DNA from: UBA1014 sp964344035
GTDB taxonomy: Bacteria > SAR324 > NAC60-12
Reading direction: 5' to 3'
Assembly: GCA_964344035.1 (NCBI GenBank)
Contig: CAYFLK010000003.1
Coordinates: 59,225 to 123,224, forward strand
Length of the DNA stretch: 64,000 nt
Shown: piece by piece, positions 46,574-54,985 of the stretch
Layout: each line of letters begins with the position of its first letter
How positions within the stretch are numbered: position 1 is the first letter of the stretch
Made by a program: the position numbers and the translations under genes
Notes under the pieces: model-generated
The model's input: only the letters and a program-made list of their open reading frames with translations
The model's database searches: none
Told to the model about the DNA's origin: nothing

Positions 46574-46591
46574 TTTGTAGAAAAATTTGTA
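46574..46591 (-). promoter_or_regulatory. Direct repeat upstream of the double-HTH gene
   Basis: TTTGTA occurs at 46574-46579 and again at 46586-46591, a 12-base period (close to one helical turn). It sits between the promoter and the start codon of the double-HTH regulator, so it is a candidate operator for autoregulation by the two HTH domains. This is inference from position and repetition only. Confidence 0.3.
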
Positions 46592-46624
46592 AATCTGAAG
46601 GTAAACCTCCAGAATAAATGCTAA

Positions 46625-46653
46625 ATTATCCCTGATTTCTAAGGGGTTGTCAA
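46625..46653 (-). promoter_or_regulatory. Sigma-70-type promoter for the double-HTH gene
   Basis: On the minus strand TTGACA (46653-46648) is a perfect -35 box. After exactly 17 bases comes GATAAT (46630-46625), which matches the -10 consensus at five of six positions. It points at the HTH gene, whose start lies about 77 bases further on. It is the best promoter match I saw in the window. Confidence 0.7.
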
Positions 46654-46745
46654 CGTTTTCTCGGGGACGGCATCAATGAGCAATCAGAATGCCCTGCTGG
46701 TTCCCGCGAACCGGAGTCTTTGCGCGGAATCTTAGAAGCCCCGGA

Positions 46746-47366
46746 TCATTGAATCTCATCCAACCAGCCAATCTCTCCCTTGCCATGCCGCAGCACTTCC
46801 GGTGTGTCCCGGCTGAAATCTACAATAGTCGAGTGTTCCGCGTATATCGGTCCGCCATCGACTACCGCATCGACGAGTTTCTTGTAATGTTCATGCAGGT
46901 CATGCGCATCGTCATGCAGTTCCTTTTCCGAAATCCGCAGACTGCTGCTGAGGATGGGATGCCCCAGGGATTCCACCAGTTTAAGCGCAATCGTATGATC
47001 CGGCCACCGCAAGCCGACTGTGCTTCTGGGAGTGAGCATCATTTTCGGCACTATTCTGGATGCCTTGAAAACGAACGTGTACGGTCCTGGCAGCCGTCTA
47101 CGTATTTGTTTAAACACCGGGGTCTCTATTCCCTGAGCGTATTCCTGTATCTGACTCTGGTTGCAGCAGATCAGGGTGAGCGGCTTTTTAGGGTCCATCT
47201 TCTTGATCAAGTGCAGCTTTTTCATCGCCTTTTTGCTGTAGATGCTGCACCCCAGTCCATATACAGTATCTGTTGGGTAGATGATCACCCCGTCATTGGT
47301 AAGCAGGGATGCCACCCGGTCGATGAGGCGTTGCTGAGGGTTTTGTGGATTGATCTGCAGCAGCAT
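46746..47366 (-). CDS. Sua5/YciO/YrdC-family protein, YciO-like
   Basis: The 206-residue protein has the YrdC fold: LQINPQNPQQRLIDRVASLL, IYPTDTVYGLGCSIYSKKAM, KKPLTLICCNQSQIQEYA, LPGPYTFVFKAS and STVGLRWPDHTIA. It follows E. coli YciO more closely than TsaC, including the opening NPQQRLI. TsaC/Sua5 make threonylcarbamoyl-AMP for the t6A tRNA modification; the role of YciO is less certain. ATG 47366 is chosen to match homologues; the frame continues upstream into the neighbouring barrel gene. Confidence 0.85.
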   Translation of the reverse strand: MLLQINPQNPQQRLIDRVASLLTNDGVIIYPTDTVYGLGCSIYSKKAMKKLHLIKKMDPKKPLTLICCNQSQIQEYAQGIETPVFKQIRRRLPGPYTFVFKASRIVPKMMLTPRSTVGLRWPDHTIALKLVESLGHPILSSSLRISEKELHDDAHDLHEHYKKLVDAVVDGGPIYAEHSTIVDFSRDTPEVLRHGKGEIGWLDEIQ

Positions 47367-47376
47367 TGATGACCGT

Positions 47377-48504
47377 TCAGAAACCAGCGGCAAGGACCAG
47401 CACCAGTTCACGCCGGTGTGATTCCTTTGCACTTTCAGGCACACCGAGCCCCTCTCCATAGGTCACAATCACCGGCAATCCCATTAGGTCACGGATTCCG
47501 TAGCGGAAACTGATTCCGATCCCGGAGATTGAACGTGATTCCGGAGCATTTTTCAGGTATTCAAGTTCCAGCTCCTCAAATGTCGCCGTATCGGCAAACA
47601 GGTACAAAATCCGGTCTTCGGCGAATTGAATTTCCTGCTGCAGTTTCAAAAGACGCGCGGAACGGGTGCGGAATTCGTTGCGGAAATATCCGGGTACACT
47701 ATATTCGGAAGTAAGCCCTCCGACCTTGAAATTACTGAACAAGTCCAGCCGGTTCCCGCTCAGGGCAAAGAGTTTCAGTTTTGTCGTGTTTGTTTCACTC
47801 CACGCCATCCGGTCTTCCAGAACAATCGATGTCCTCCCGTAGGTTTTTCTGCTGCCGGCATCAGGGTCCAATTGCCAATTGCTCCAGTTTCCCCGTTGTC
47901 CGCTTTCATAGGTCACCGATAACTCTCCTTCTTCGTGATACAGCCCCACCCGTTTAAAAACCCCGGACAGCTTGTTTTCCGAGAAATTTTCAGGAAAAGC
48001 ATAGTCTTCACGGGTGAATTTCGAGGGGCCGAAACTGCGCTTCCGGTGATCAGCCTGCAGTGAGACCCGCCAGGGACTCTCAGGGAAAAAATGCCCGTTG
48101 AGCTGCAGGGAAATTCCGTTTGCATTGAAAGTGTCCTGCTTGACCCGTTCACCGTTTACGTAAATATCAGCGCCGTTTCCCTCGGCAAGAGCGGTGGCGG
48201 CAATTCCGTATTCGAGGTCGAAAGAGGAGGCGAGACGGTGTGTCATGCTGGCAAAAGGGCTGACAGTCTGGTATTGCAGTTTGAGGGTCCCGTCCCCGAA
48301 ATACCCTGAACTTTCATGATCCAGGATTACCAGCGGAGTGGTCAGACCCTCCGCGCTGTCAATTGGAACTGCATACCCCAGCGCGATTATCGTCGGATAT
48401 TGCCTTTCTGCCGCACAAATGTAAGTTGTTGCGAGGACACCAGTCATGGATAAAAAAATGGCGGTTTTACATGCATGCCGCACTTTGTCGAGGAAAAAGT
48501 TCAT
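47377..48504 (-). CDS. Exported protein, probable outer-membrane beta-barrel
   Basis: An N-terminal signal (TAIFLSMTGVLATTYICAAE) is followed by about 340 residues rich in alternating amphipathic strands: DGTLKLQYQTVSPFASMTHR, LSVTYESGQRGNWSNW and ISGIGISFRYGIRDLM. The protein ends LVLVLAAGF with a C-terminal Phe, the usual outer-membrane insertion signal. No specific family is recognised. The gene overlaps the upstream hydrolase stop by four bases and ends 10 bases before the YciO-like start, so the three are probably co-transcribed. Confidence 0.62.
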   Translation of the reverse strand: MNFFLDKVRHACKTAIFLSMTGVLATTYICAAERQYPTIIALGYAVPIDSAEGLTTPLVILDHESSGYFGDGTLKLQYQTVSPFASMTHRLASSFDLEYGIAATALAEGNGADIYVNGERVKQDTFNANGISLQLNGHFFPESPWRVSLQADHRKRSFGPSKFTREDYAFPENFSENKLSGVFKRVGLYHEEGELSVTYESGQRGNWSNWQLDPDAGSRKTYGRTSIVLEDRMAWSETNTTKLKLFALSGNRLDLFSNFKVGGLTSEYSVPGYFRNEFRTRSARLLKLQQEIQFAEDRILYLFADTATFEELELEYLKNAPESRSISGIGISFRYGIRDLMGLPVIVTYGEGLGVPESAKESHRRELVLVLAAGF

Positions 48505-49130
48505 TGTGGAATCCTTGGTTTCTGGTTAAGGAATGTCTGACGCTGATACCGGCTTTCCAGTTCCTTTTCCCAGTCGCTTCTGGGATCCTCTTCCGGGATG
48601 ACGCATAAACGCTCAAGGAAATGCCCAAAAAGCATCTCTAGGGTTTGCATCTGATCCGTCAGACGGTGTCCGCTTTTCAGGAGGTGCAGTTCAACTTCAT
48701 GCTTGCGTGCGAAGCGCAGGACGTTGTCCACGGGCACAACATCGTCATTCCAGCCGTGTACAACAATACAGTGCTCCGCTTTTGGCGGAGGCGCCTCTTC
48801 ACTGTAGGCGCCCACGTAAACCGCCGGTGCGAGGAGAAACAGCCCTTGTGGATGAATGCGCGCCGAGGCTTTAAGAGAGACCCAGGCACCCATGCTCGAG
48901 CCCACCAGCACCAGCTTCCCGGTTGACTCAGGATTGAGCGAAAGCAGTTTTTCCACCCTTGCGTCTGCATCCATCATACCGGAGTAATCCGGGCTTTCAA
49001 CCGTAAATCCCCGTTTTGCCGCCGCATCGGCCATCATGCGGATTTTTGTGCCCCATGGACCGCTTTCCTGGCCATGGGCAAAAAAAACGCTTCCCGGAGT
49101 GTTTGGTTTTTCATTATTAAGAGACATCAT
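48501..49130 (-). CDS. Alpha/beta hydrolase, YqiA/RBBP9-like
   Basis: The protein has the hydrolase order: VFFAHGQESGPWGTKIRMMA (oxyanion loop), KLVLVGSSMGAWVSLKA with the nucleophile Ser in GSSMG, LLAPAVYVGAY, CIVVHGWNDDVVPVDNVLRF with the acid Asp, and LKSGHRLTDQ with the catalytic His. Substrate is not deducible; esterase activity on acyl or short esters is typical. The ATG at 49130 has TGGAG upstream; a GTG at 49142 is also in frame. The C-terminal tail of about 25 residues is polar and extra. Confidence 0.8.
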   Translation of the reverse strand: MMSLNNEKPNTPGSVFFAHGQESGPWGTKIRMMADAAAKRGFTVESPDYSGMMDADARVEKLLSLNPESTGKLVLVGSSMGAWVSLKASARIHPQGLFLLAPAVYVGAYSEEAPPPKAEHCIVVHGWNDDVVPVDNVLRFARKHEVELHLLKSGHRLTDQMQTLEMLFGHFLERLCVIPEEDPRSDWEKELESRYQRQTFLNQKPRIPQ

Positions 49131-49178
49131 CGGTTGCTCCACAGGAGTTGATGAAGATGATCACTAACCGGAATTCAG

Positions 49179-49868
49179 TCAGCTTCTTGGTTTCAAATGC
49201 ACATACCAGTAATTTTCCACCCGTTTGAAACCCCAGACGATCAAAAAAGTCACACACAGGTAGAAGAAACCGGCTGCAATGAATGATTCAAACGGGACGA
49301 AATGCCGGGAGTTGACAATTTTTGCCGCGCCAAACAGGTCAACCAGGGTGATGATGCCTGCGATCGCGCTTCCATGCAACATGAAGATCACCTCATTTCC
49401 ATATGCCGGCAGTGCGCGCCGGAATGTGCTTGGCAGGATAATTCGGCGGTACAGCGTAAACCGGGACATGCCGAATGCCCGCGCCGCTTCGATTTCTCCA
49501 AATGCAGTCTGTTCAATCGCCCCTCTCAGGATTTCCGCGGTGTAGCCCGCTGTATTGAGCGCGAATGATATCAGTGCGCACCAGTAGGCTTCCTTGAACA
49601 CCACCCACAGTATGCTTTCCCTGATGGAAGCAAACTGCCCCATGCCGTAGTAGATGAGGTATAGCTGGACTAGCATGGGGGTTCCACGAAAGAAGTAGAT
49701 ATATGCCTTGGGAAAAAAGCGGACCAGCGGGTTTCCTGAAACCGCCAGCAATGCCAGCGGCAGAGCAAGGGCAAATCCGGCGGCAAGTGAAAGCAGCACC
49801 AGCTGCACGGTGAGCCACAATCCCTTTAAGTAAAGGGGCAGGTTTTCGATAATGACCGTGATATCCAT
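49179..49868 (-). CDS. hisM: Polar amino acid ABC transporter permease (HisM-like)
   Basis: This is one of two membrane subunits of a lysine/arginine/ornithine/histidine-type importer. The 229-residue protein begins with the HisM-type PLYLKGLWLTVQLVLLSLAA. It has several membrane spans and the cytoplasmic EAA loop, GEIEAARAFGMSRFTLYRRI followed by PSTFRRALPAYGNE, which docks on the ATPase. It overlaps the hisQ-like stop by one base (TGATG), so translation is coupled. It is the last gene of the operon. Confidence 0.9.
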   Translation of the reverse strand: MDITVIIENLPLYLKGLWLTVQLVLLSLAAGFALALPLALLAVSGNPLVRFFPKAYIYFFRGTPMLVQLYLIYYGMGQFASIRESILWVVFKEAYWCALISFALNTAGYTAEILRGAIEQTAFGEIEAARAFGMSRFTLYRRIILPSTFRRALPAYGNEVIFMLHGSAIAGIITLVDLFGAAKIVNSRHFVPFESFIAAGFFYLCVTFLIVWGFKRVENYWYVHLKPRS

Positions 49869-50554
49869 CAGCTTCGCCGAACACCGATGCTGTAACGCCT
49901 ATTTGCCCAGCGCAGACAGATATCGGAGATTCCGGTAATCAACAGGAAAAGCAATGCCGCGACCAGGTAAAAAGTGAAGGGCTGCCGGGTTGCCCCCGCG
50001 GCCACACTGGCATTGTATATCATGTCGTGAAGCCCGATTACGGAAACCAGCGCGGTGGTTTTTGCGAGCACCATCCAGTTGTTTCCAAAACCCGGCAATG
50101 CGTGGCGGATCATCAGGGGCAGGGTAATGCGAAAAAACACCTGTCTGCCGGTCATGCCAAACGCATAGGCTGCTTCAACCTCGCCCTGTGAAACCGCAAG
50201 GATGCCTCCCCGGAAGGTTTCCGTCATGTAAGCCCCGAAGATGAACCCGATCGTGATCACCCCGGCAACAAACGGGCTGATATCGATGTAATCCCAACCC
50301 AGCTGATCACCGATGCTGTTCACTAGGATCTGCCCGCCAAAAAAGATGATTGTCATCAGCACCAGGTCCGGGATACCGCGGATGATGGTTGTGTAAACAA
50401 CAGCTACAATGCGGGCGCTCACAGAGTTGGAAAGCTTCGCCAGCGCTCCCAGAATCCCAAGCACCACCGAGATAGCGAGTGAAACCAGGGCAACCTCCAC
50501 GGTCAGCAGCATCCCCTGCAGGATCATCGGGAAATACCCGTGGAGATTGAACAC
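49868..50554 (-). CDS. hisQ: Polar amino acid ABC transporter permease (HisQ-like)
   Basis: This 228-residue membrane subunit pairs with the HisM-like protein. It begins GYFPMILQGMLLTVEVALVS and has TTIIRGIPDLVLMTIIFFGG. Its EAA loop reads GEVEAAYAFGMTGRQVFFRI followed by LPLMIRHALPGFGNNW. The layout and length match HisQ of enteric bacteria. It lies 67 bases after the binding-protein gene. The final residues are RYSIGVRRS. Confidence 0.9.
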   Translation of the reverse strand: MFNLHGYFPMILQGMLLTVEVALVSLAISVVLGILGALAKLSNSVSARIVAVVYTTIIRGIPDLVLMTIIFFGGQILVNSIGDQLGWDYIDISPFVAGVITIGFIFGAYMTETFRGGILAVSQGEVEAAYAFGMTGRQVFFRITLPLMIRHALPGFGNNWMVLAKTTALVSVIGLHDMIYNASVAAGATRQPFTFYLVAALLFLLITGISDICLRWANRRYSIGVRRS

Positions 50555-50621
50555 GGTTTACTATGATGGAAGGAAGAGTGAGGAACGCCACGATGCAGTA
50601 ACACCGTGGCGCTATCAGCGG

Positions 50622-51401
50622 TCAGCCGCCGTAGATGTCGAAGTCAAAATACTTCGCGTTGATGCGCTGATAAGTGCCATTGGCGCGGATGGCATCAATG
50701 GCCTTGTTGAATAATGCCTGCAGATCCGTGTCGCCCTTGCGAACCGCAATGCCTGCGCCATCGCCGAAATATTTGGGATCGCTGTAGTCCGGGCCGACAA
50801 ATTCCCAGTCCTTGCCCTTGTCGGTCTTGAGGAATCCTTCATCCATGGCAATCGAATCCGCGAGCAGCAGATCCACCCTGCCTGCGACCGCGTCCAGATA
50901 GGCTTCATCCTGCGTGCCGTAGCGCTTGATGGTCACTGCATCGCCGAATTCCGCGGTAATGAAATTGTCATGAATGGTCGCACGCTGGACCCCCACGGCT
51001 TTTCCGTTCATCCCGGCCTGAGTGATCTCGATTCCGGAACCCTTCCTGCGGGCAAACTTGGCCGGGGTGTTGTAGTACTTCTTGGAGAAAGAAACTTTCT
51101 TCTTGCGTTCCTCGGTGATGGACATCGAGGCAATAATGCAGTCATACTTCCGGGCAAGCAAAGCAGGGATAATCCCGTCCCAATCCTGGGGAACCAGGGT
51201 GCATTCCGCGCCGATTTCCGCGCAAAGCGCCTTGGCGATATCAATGTCGAATCCCTTCAGTGTTCCATCCGACTCGATCCAGCTGAAGGGAGGATAGGCG
51301 CCTTCAACACCGACCCGGATTTTCTTCCAGTCCTTGGCCATCGCTGTTGAGGTGATAATCACAAAAATTGTGATCATTGCAATTGAGAACAGTTTTTTCA
51401 T
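50622..51401 (-). CDS. hisJ: Periplasmic polar amino acid-binding protein (HisJ/ArgT-like)
   Basis: The signal peptide (KKLFSIAMITIFVIITSTAMA) is followed by the type II binding-protein fold. Landmarks are KIRVGVEGAYPPFSWIESDG, LKGFDIDIAKALCAEIGAEC, DCIIASMSITEERKKKVSFS and the hinge segment GKAVGVQRATIHDNFI. The Tyr/Phe and Asp residues that hold basic amino acids in HisJ are in the same regions, and the neighbouring genes are HisP-, HisQ- and HisM-like. Preference for histidine, lysine, arginine or ornithine cannot be set from sequence. The 259-residue length is standard. Confidence 0.9.
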   Translation of the reverse strand: MKKLFSIAMITIFVIITSTAMAKDWKKIRVGVEGAYPPFSWIESDGTLKGFDIDIAKALCAEIGAECTLVPQDWDGIIPALLARKYDCIIASMSITEERKKKVSFSKKYYNTPAKFARRKGSGIEITQAGMNGKAVGVQRATIHDNFITAEFGDAVTIKRYGTQDEAYLDAVAGRVDLLLADSIAMDEGFLKTDKGKDWEFVGPDYSDPKYFGDGAGIAVRKGDTDLQALFNKAIDAIRANGTYQRINAKYFDFDIYGG

Positions 51402-51431
51402 GGCTCCTCATTATTGAAAGGAAAATAAACA

Positions 51432-51458
51432 GGATTGAGATGACAATCACCTCAATCC
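51432..51458 (-). promoter_or_regulatory. Hairpin between the ATPase and binding-protein genes
   Basis: GGATTGAG (51432-51439) and CTCAATCC (51451-51458) form an 8-base-pair perfect stem around an 11-base loop. It lies in the 93-base gap after the hisP-like stop and before the hisJ-like start. There is no T-run. Such hairpins often give attenuation or transcript stability so that the binding protein is made in excess; that role is inferred. Confidence 0.35.
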
Positions 51459-51494
51459 GCCCCGGACCTTTCCGGGATCGAAAGCCGTCCTGGA

Positions 51495-52286
51495 TCAGAC
51501 GGCCAAAACTTCATTGCCCCGCGTTCCGGAGAGAAACTGGCGGAAACGCTCGGTTGTTGGCGATTCCAAAACTTCCGCGGGAGGACCTTCCTCAACTATG
51601 CTGCCTGCGTGCAGAAAAACCACCCTGCTGGAAACCTCGCGGGCAAAACCGGTTTCATGGGTGACGACGATCATCGTCCTTCCTTCTTCAGCCAGGTTGC
51701 GCATCACCCGCAGCACCTCACCCACCAGTTCCGGGTCAAGGGCGGAAGTTGGTTCGTCAAACAGCAGGACATCCGGTTCCATTGCCAGGGCCCGCGCAAT
51801 CGCAGCGCGCTGTTGCTGTCCTCCGGAAAGGTGGGCGGGATAATAATCTTTGCGCTCATGAATCCCGACTTTGTGCAGCAGTGCTTCTGCCTGTTCGATT
51901 GCTTCCGGCTTCCTCTTTTTCAACACATGCACCGGCGCCTCGATCACATTTTCAAGGACGGTCATGTGAGACCAGAGGTTGAACTGCTGAAAGACCATGC
52001 CCAGATGGGTACGCAGGCGATCAACCTGCCTTGTGTCCAGTGCAATGGGCTGTCCGGCGCCGTTCCTGCCCATGCGGATTGTTTCTCCGCCGATCGATAC
52101 AGTCCCGCTTGTGGGTGTTTCGAGCAGGTTTATGCAACGCAGAAATGTGCTCTTACCTGATCCGCTGGCGCCCATCATGGAAATCACATCTCCCACCCTG
52201 GCACTCAGGGTGACCCCTTTGAGTACCTCCTCCTGACCAAACGACTTGTGGAGATCCTCAACAACCAGTGCTTCGGTGTGTTTCAC
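51495..52286 (-). CDS. hisP: Polar amino acid ABC transporter ATP-binding protein (HisP-like)
   Basis: The ATPase has Walker A (MGASGSGKSTFLRCINLLE), the Q-loop region (GMVFQQFNLWSHMTVLENVI), the ABC signature (HLSGGQQQRAAIARALAMEP), Walker B (DVLLFDEPTSALDPELVGEV) and the switch His (IVVTHETGFAREV). The WSHMTVLENV stretch is typical of HisP. It is the first gene of the hisPJQM order. GTG at 52286 gives VKHTEALVVEDLHKSFGQ, a family-like start without a clear ribosome site; the frame is open to 52391. Confidence 0.93.
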   Translation of the reverse strand: MKHTEALVVEDLHKSFGQEEVLKGVTLSARVGDVISMMGASGSGKSTFLRCINLLETPTSGTVSIGGETIRMGRNGAGQPIALDTRQVDRLRTHLGMVFQQFNLWSHMTVLENVIEAPVHVLKKRKPEAIEQAEALLHKVGIHERKDYYPAHLSGGQQQRAAIARALAMEPDVLLFDEPTSALDPELVGEVLRVMRNLAEEGRTMIVVTHETGFAREVSSRVVFLHAGSIVEEGPPAEVLESPTTERFRQFLSGTRGNEVLAV

Positions 52287-52498
52287 GAGGTTTTGAATCA
52301 GGGTTTGGAATGGCGTGGGAAACGAAGTGGCGAAAAAAACCAACTTCAATTTGATAGCCCGAGACCGGGGAAATGTAAAGATATATCGCAACTATTCAGG
52401 TGGATAGGCTGCAGGGGTTAAGAATGAAGAAGTTATGCGCTTGTAGGGATTGATGTGCAAATGAGAAGAACTGGGTGGTATTTCTGATTCAAGGCCTG

Positions 52499-53656
52499 TC
52501 ACTGCTGGAGAAAATGCATCAGCTTGGTCTGAATCGACTTAACATTAGGGTCATCCACCGCTTTCCCCAGCAGTTCAACTGCCTTCTTCATTCTCTCCAG
52601 GTGTTCATTCGGAAGCGGGATTTGATGCAGACGGTAGACTCTGGCAGTGAAGTAACAGAGTTGTCCATAACGGTTGAGGACTGCAACATCCAGCGATTTG
52701 TTGGGGGAGTATCCGATAAAACCGACTGCAGTACTTATCGCATGGATGGCTTTTGAAAGCAGGGCCACCGCATTTTTTACCTTTGCGGAATCATGGGTCA
52801 CTTGAGCTTCGGCGAATTCTATGCGTGCTAAAATCTCGTTCATTTTGGCTTCGTGAAAACCAACCAGGGGGTTTTTGCTTTCAAGCAGATGTAGGATTTC
52901 CAGCAGTTGCTGCCTTGCTGTCTCCGCGGGCGGGATAAAACATAGGGTTTTGAGAAATGGATCATATCCATGGTTGAGGTCATCAGTGGAAATGTTCTTC
53001 CCGACTTTCCCGGGACGCAGGTCCAACTCATGAAACTTCCGGATCGGCTGTGCTTCCAGGATTGTGAAACATGTTTGCATGAAGCCGACTCCGGTTTTCA
53101 TGCGCTTGACTTGTTCGTCGAGCATGCGGTCTGTCGCGGAATCGGTGTCCTGGATTTTCTGTTTCACGTTTTGAAAATCGGAATTCAACTGTGAAAACAG
53201 CTTTTTCAGATAAAACGTCTGGGTCGCGAACGCGGTGTTGATTTTCTTGCTGCTCAGCAGCGGGCTTTCCAGTTCAAGCAGGGCAAGCAGATAAGCGTCT
53301 CGGGATGCCTCCAGTTCAGCCTGTTCAGCAACAGTCAGAAAAACATCAAGGAGTTGCAGCCGGGTGGTAGAATCGAGTGGATCACGCAGCAGTTTTGCCG
53401 AACACTCCGCTGCTTCTTTGTTCTGTAAATTTTTGCTCAGCCGGGACCCGCTTATTTCCAGTTTGTCCCCCGAAGGCGCCGGACCACCAGGCACGTGAAA
53501 ACCGCTTAAAACCTTGGACGCAATATTTGTCCGCTTATGGCTGCGAAGTTTTGCTGCTAATTGATCCAGATGGGAGTGAAGAATAGGGAACAGCTGGAAG
53601 GGAGATTCCTGTTCAGGAAATCCCGGCTTCGGATTAGGTGCGGGATTATTTGTCAT
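52499..53656 (-). CDS. Large helical protein of unknown function
   Basis: I do not recognise a family. The 385-residue protein has no signal peptide or membrane span and is predicted mostly helical from its heptad-like Leu/Ala pattern. Examples are FLTVAEQAELEASRDAYLLA, FYLKKLFSQLNSDFQNVKQK and AVALLSKAIHAISTAVGFIG. The N-terminal 60 residues are rich in Pro, Ser and Lys and look disordered. Helical repeats such as TPR or HEAT are possible, especially in RLQLLDVFLTVAEQAELEAS. It stands alone between the importer and a non-coding stretch. Confidence 0.6.
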   Translation of the reverse strand: MTNNPAPNPKPGFPEQESPFQLFPILHSHLDQLAAKLRSHKRTNIASKVLSGFHVPGGPAPSGDKLEISGSRLSKNLQNKEAAECSAKLLRDPLDSTTRLQLLDVFLTVAEQAELEASRDAYLLALLELESPLLSSKKINTAFATQTFYLKKLFSQLNSDFQNVKQKIQDTDSATDRMLDEQVKRMKTGVGFMQTCFTILEAQPIRKFHELDLRPGKVGKNISTDDLNHGYDPFLKTLCFIPPAETARQQLLEILHLLESKNPLVGFHEAKMNEILARIEFAEAQVTHDSAKVKNAVALLSKAIHAISTAVGFIGYSPNKSLDVAVLNRYGQLCYFTARVYRLHQIPLPNEHLERMKKAVELLGKAVDDPNVKSIQTKLMHFLQQ

Positions 53657-53955
53657 GACTTGAAATCACGGAACTTGATTCTGCTGTTTAGTGAAAACCC
53701 CTGATCCCGGGCAGCCCGCAATTCTGTTCCCGCTATGCAGAAACTTGAAATGCGGATCCTCATGGAGTCCATTTCCGGGTTTTTACTTCCAAAAAATTCC
53801 TGGGTTCAAACCATATTATTTTTTTTTCTGGATTTGATCAACAGTTGATTGCGCTTTTCCAAGGTAGTGTCGTCCGTAGCTAATAAACCCTTCCAATGAT
53901 GAGGCAGGAATGGTGTGCGTGTCCTCTCCTGGGTGCTGGGGGAGATCCATCAGTG
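53657..53955. other. Non-coding stretch between two minus-strand genes
   Basis: About 300 bases with no convincing coding frame. The only visible feature is a run of T residues around 53817-53827 on the plus strand (a poly-A on the minus strand). A GGTTCAAACC just before it mimics a tRNA T-loop but has no matching acceptor or D arm. Promoter elements for the gene at 52499-53656 should lie here; I see no strong match. Confidence 0.6.
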
Positions 53956-54927
53956 TCAGGGAAGAAGCAGTGTCGCCCCAACCGTTTTTCGCGTTTCAAG
54001 GTCTCGGTGAGCCTGCTCAGCGTCTCCCAGCGGGTAGGTTTGCCGGACTTCGGATTTGATATGCCCCCCACTAAGCATTTCAAACAACGCCTTGGCACAG
54101 TTTTCCAATTCCTTGCGGGTGCTGGTATAGGCAAAAAGAGATGGTCTTGTAAAATACAGGCATTTCGGCGCGAAGACTCGCAGGTTCAGGTCCGGGATCG
54201 GACCGGAGGCCTGTCCCCATGAAACGAACAAACCGCGCGGGCTGAGGCTGTCCAGCGAACCTTGAAAAGTGGATTGTCCCACTGAATCGTAGACTACCGG
54301 CACGCCCACTCCGTTGGTGATGTCCATCACCCCGCGGGCAACATCTTCTGTGCGGTAAAGGATCACATGGTCACAGCCAAAGGATTTGACGAGTTCGGCT
54401 TTTTTCGCGTCCCCAACAGTGCCGATCACTGTACAGCCCAGATGCTTTGCCCATTGCAAAACTAGCAGTCCGGCTCCTCCTGCCGCGGCATGGAGGAGGA
54501 TCGTGTCTCCCGGTTTCAGCTGGGCGGTGCGGTTGAGCAGGTATTCAGCCGTCATTCCTTTCAGCATCACCGTGGCAGCCTGTTTGTCGGAAATCCCGTC
54601 GGGCAGTTTGACCAGTTTTTCCGCGGGATAACATCGTTTCATGCAGTAAGAACCCATCGGCCCTGTCGCATAAACGACACGTTCGCCAACCTGAAAATTC
54701 TGGACGTTTTTTCCGACTGCTTCAATCACCCCGGATGCCTCCTGACCCAGGACGGCGGGGAGTTCAATCGTGTAAAGCCCGCTTCGGTGGTAGGTGTCGA
54801 TGAAATTCAACCCGATGGCGGTGTGGCGGATCAGCACCTCGCCGGATACAGGTTCCCGGGTTTCTGTTTCAACCCGGTGCATCTGTTCCGGGCCGCCTGT
54901 TTTTTCAATCTGTATCGCGTAGTTCAT
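53956..54927 (-). CDS. qorA: NADPH:quinone oxidoreductase (zinc-independent MDR, QorA-like)
   Basis: The 323-residue protein is a medium-chain dehydrogenase/reductase. It begins AIQIEKTGGPEQMHRVE, has IGLNFIDTYHRSGLY and LGQEASGVIEAVG, and the nucleotide-binding AAAGGAGLLVLQWAKHLG with the GxGxxG-like AGGAG. The structural zinc Cys set of alcohol dehydrogenases is absent, as in quinone oxidoreductase. The order DSVGQSTFQGSLDSLSPRGL followed by GQASGPI is typical of QorA. It likely reduces quinones one electron at a time. The gene lies 58 bases downstream of the DUF21 gene. Confidence 0.92.
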   Translation of the reverse strand: MNYAIQIEKTGGPEQMHRVETETREPVSGEVLIRHTAIGLNFIDTYHRSGLYTIELPAVLGQEASGVIEAVGKNVQNFQVGERVVYATGPMGSYCMKRCYPAEKLVKLPDGISDKQAATVMLKGMTAEYLLNRTAQLKPGDTILLHAAAGGAGLLVLQWAKHLGCTVIGTVGDAKKAELVKSFGCDHVILYRTEDVARGVMDITNGVGVPVVYDSVGQSTFQGSLDSLSPRGLFVSWGQASGPIPDLNLRVFAPKCLYFTRPSLFAYTSTRKELENCAKALFEMLSGGHIKSEVRQTYPLGDAEQAHRDLETRKTVGATLLLP

Positions 54928-54985
54928 TTTCAGTTTTGGATTAATGGTTGCCTGTTGTGTTCATTCTAGTTCAAAGGTTGAGCAC

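Noticed and set aside
53800..53830. tRNA-like T-loop (GGTTCAAACC)
   Set aside because: No acceptor, D or anticodon stem can be formed upstream, and a T-run follows directly.
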